Origin: CAJCIT01 sp963771305
Lineage (GTDB): Bacteria > Acidobacteriota > Terriglobia > Bryobacterales > Bryobacteraceae
NCBI GenBank assembly: GCA_963771305.1
Contig: CAVYTS010000021.1
Span: 171,135-235,134 of the forward strand
Length of the DNA: 64,000 nucleotides
Direction of reading: 5' to 3'
In this document: positions 63,705-64,000 of the stretch, one piece after another
Position numbering within the stretch: the stretch's first letter is position 1
How the letters are laid out: every line of letters starts with the position of its first letter
Translations under genes and position numbers: made by a program
Notes under the pieces: generated by a model
Told to the model about the DNA's origin: nothing
The model's input: only the letters and a program-made list of their open reading frames with translations
Databases searched by the model: none

Positions 63705-64000
63705 CTGGACCTGCCGCAAACTGCAGAGGACGCATAGAGTGGCCAAGCAACAACCGAAAGGAGGTTCACGCTTCTCTACGATAAGGTCTGTCGGCAGGAC
63801 ATCCTGCAAGAGGCCTGGCGACGGGTGAAGTCCAACAAGGGTGCAGCCGGTGTGGACAACGTGGATATCGACGAGATAGGGAGTATGGCAAACGCGGTTT
63901 CTGGGCGAGATCGAACAGGAACTTCGTAACGGCAGCTATCGTGTTTCGTTGGTCCGGCGAGTATACATCGACAAGCCGGACAGCCGGGGAAAACCCGGCC
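63705..64000 (+). pseudogene. Group II intron reverse transcriptase/maturase, decayed, runs off the end
   Basis: Pieces in several frames: LDLPQTAEDA, a TAG at 63735-63737, SGQATTERRFTLLYDKVCRQ, DILQEAWRRVKSNKGAAGVD, then EYGKRGF and LGEIEQELRNGSYRVS in other frames, and VRRVYIDKPDS. This is the start of a LtrA-type intron-encoded protein up to RT motif 1. At least one nonsense codon and two one-base shifts (near 63885 and 63900) are present, so it is inactive unless corrected. The remaining RT and maturase domains lie beyond the window. Confidence 0.8.

Noticed and set aside
63139..63828. 229-codon open frame
   Set aside because: Arg/Gly/Pro-rich with no recognisable domain, and its end overlaps the reverse transcriptase remnant in another frame. 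Kept as possible intron RNA rather than protein.
1..64000. CRISPR array
   Set aside because: No regularly spaced direct repeats seen; repeats present are dispersed and intergenic.
1..64000. tRNA or rRNA genes
   Set aside because: Intergenic gaps were read for cloverleaf landmarks and rRNA blocks; none was convincing. A tRNAscan run would settle it.

Overview
The window reads as one contiguous piece of a GC-rich Gram-negative chromosome. Gene content fits an Acidobacteriota soil bacterium of the Solibacter/Bryobacter type: an LPS heptose epimerase, a TonB-like protein, a PEP-CTERM protein remnant, PIG-L deacetylases, sugar catabolism, and many insertion-sequence relics. This assignment is inference from gene style; there is no rRNA or marker gene to prove it.

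Layout. 0.26-4.6 kb is an aromatic amino acid operon (trpB, trpA, chorismate mutase, DAHP synthase, prephenate dehydrogenase) with stop/start overlaps at two junctions. 4.7-14.3 kb holds a Crp/Fnr regulator, a glycosyltransferase, an Nramp transporter fused to a UspA domain, hldD, a secreted helical-repeat protein, rhamnose mutarotase, a YpfJ-type zinc protease and a polytopic membrane protein ending in a PI-PLC-like domain.

14.4-26.1 kb is the most interesting part: a quinohemoprotein amine dehydrogenase (QHNDH) locus with TWO complete sets of alpha, gamma and beta subunit genes facing each other. The plus-strand set is alpha1-gamma1-beta1-qhnG. The minus-strand set is alpha2-qhnD-gamma2-beta2-qhnF-qhnE. 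Only one copy of each maturation gene is present: radical SAM thioether synthase, tryptophan hydroxylase, leader peptidase and ABC exporter. The two enzymes would therefore have to share one assembly line for the cysteine tryptophylquinone (CTQ) cofactor. Both gamma subunits keep every cross-linking residue and share one additional cysteine.

26.2-37.3 kb contains several genes broken by single-base frameshifts (a PEP-CTERM protein, a secreted protein, cutC, and the rhamnose-type transporter genes rhaQ and rhaS) among intact ones (two PIG-L deacetylases, a sigma-54 response regulator, DUF4126). 37.3-42.0 kb completes the rhamnose locus: permease, ATPase and bifunctional aldolase/dehydrogenase. 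42-55.6 kb carries an aldo/keto reductase, acetate kinase, M48 protease, TonB-like protein, GH30 glycosidase, a fused MazEF-type toxin-antitoxin remnant, a broken short-chain dehydrogenase, transketolase, a DUF4159 protein and a class C serine hydrolase.

55.8-64.0 kb is a mobile-element zone around an intact cysteine synthase: a two-gene IS, an IS3 relic cleanly interrupted by a 1281-bp ISAzo13-like element with a TAA duplication, a truncated transposase, and a decayed group II intron reverse transcriptase running off the end. Two families of short dispersed intergenic repeats occur across the window.
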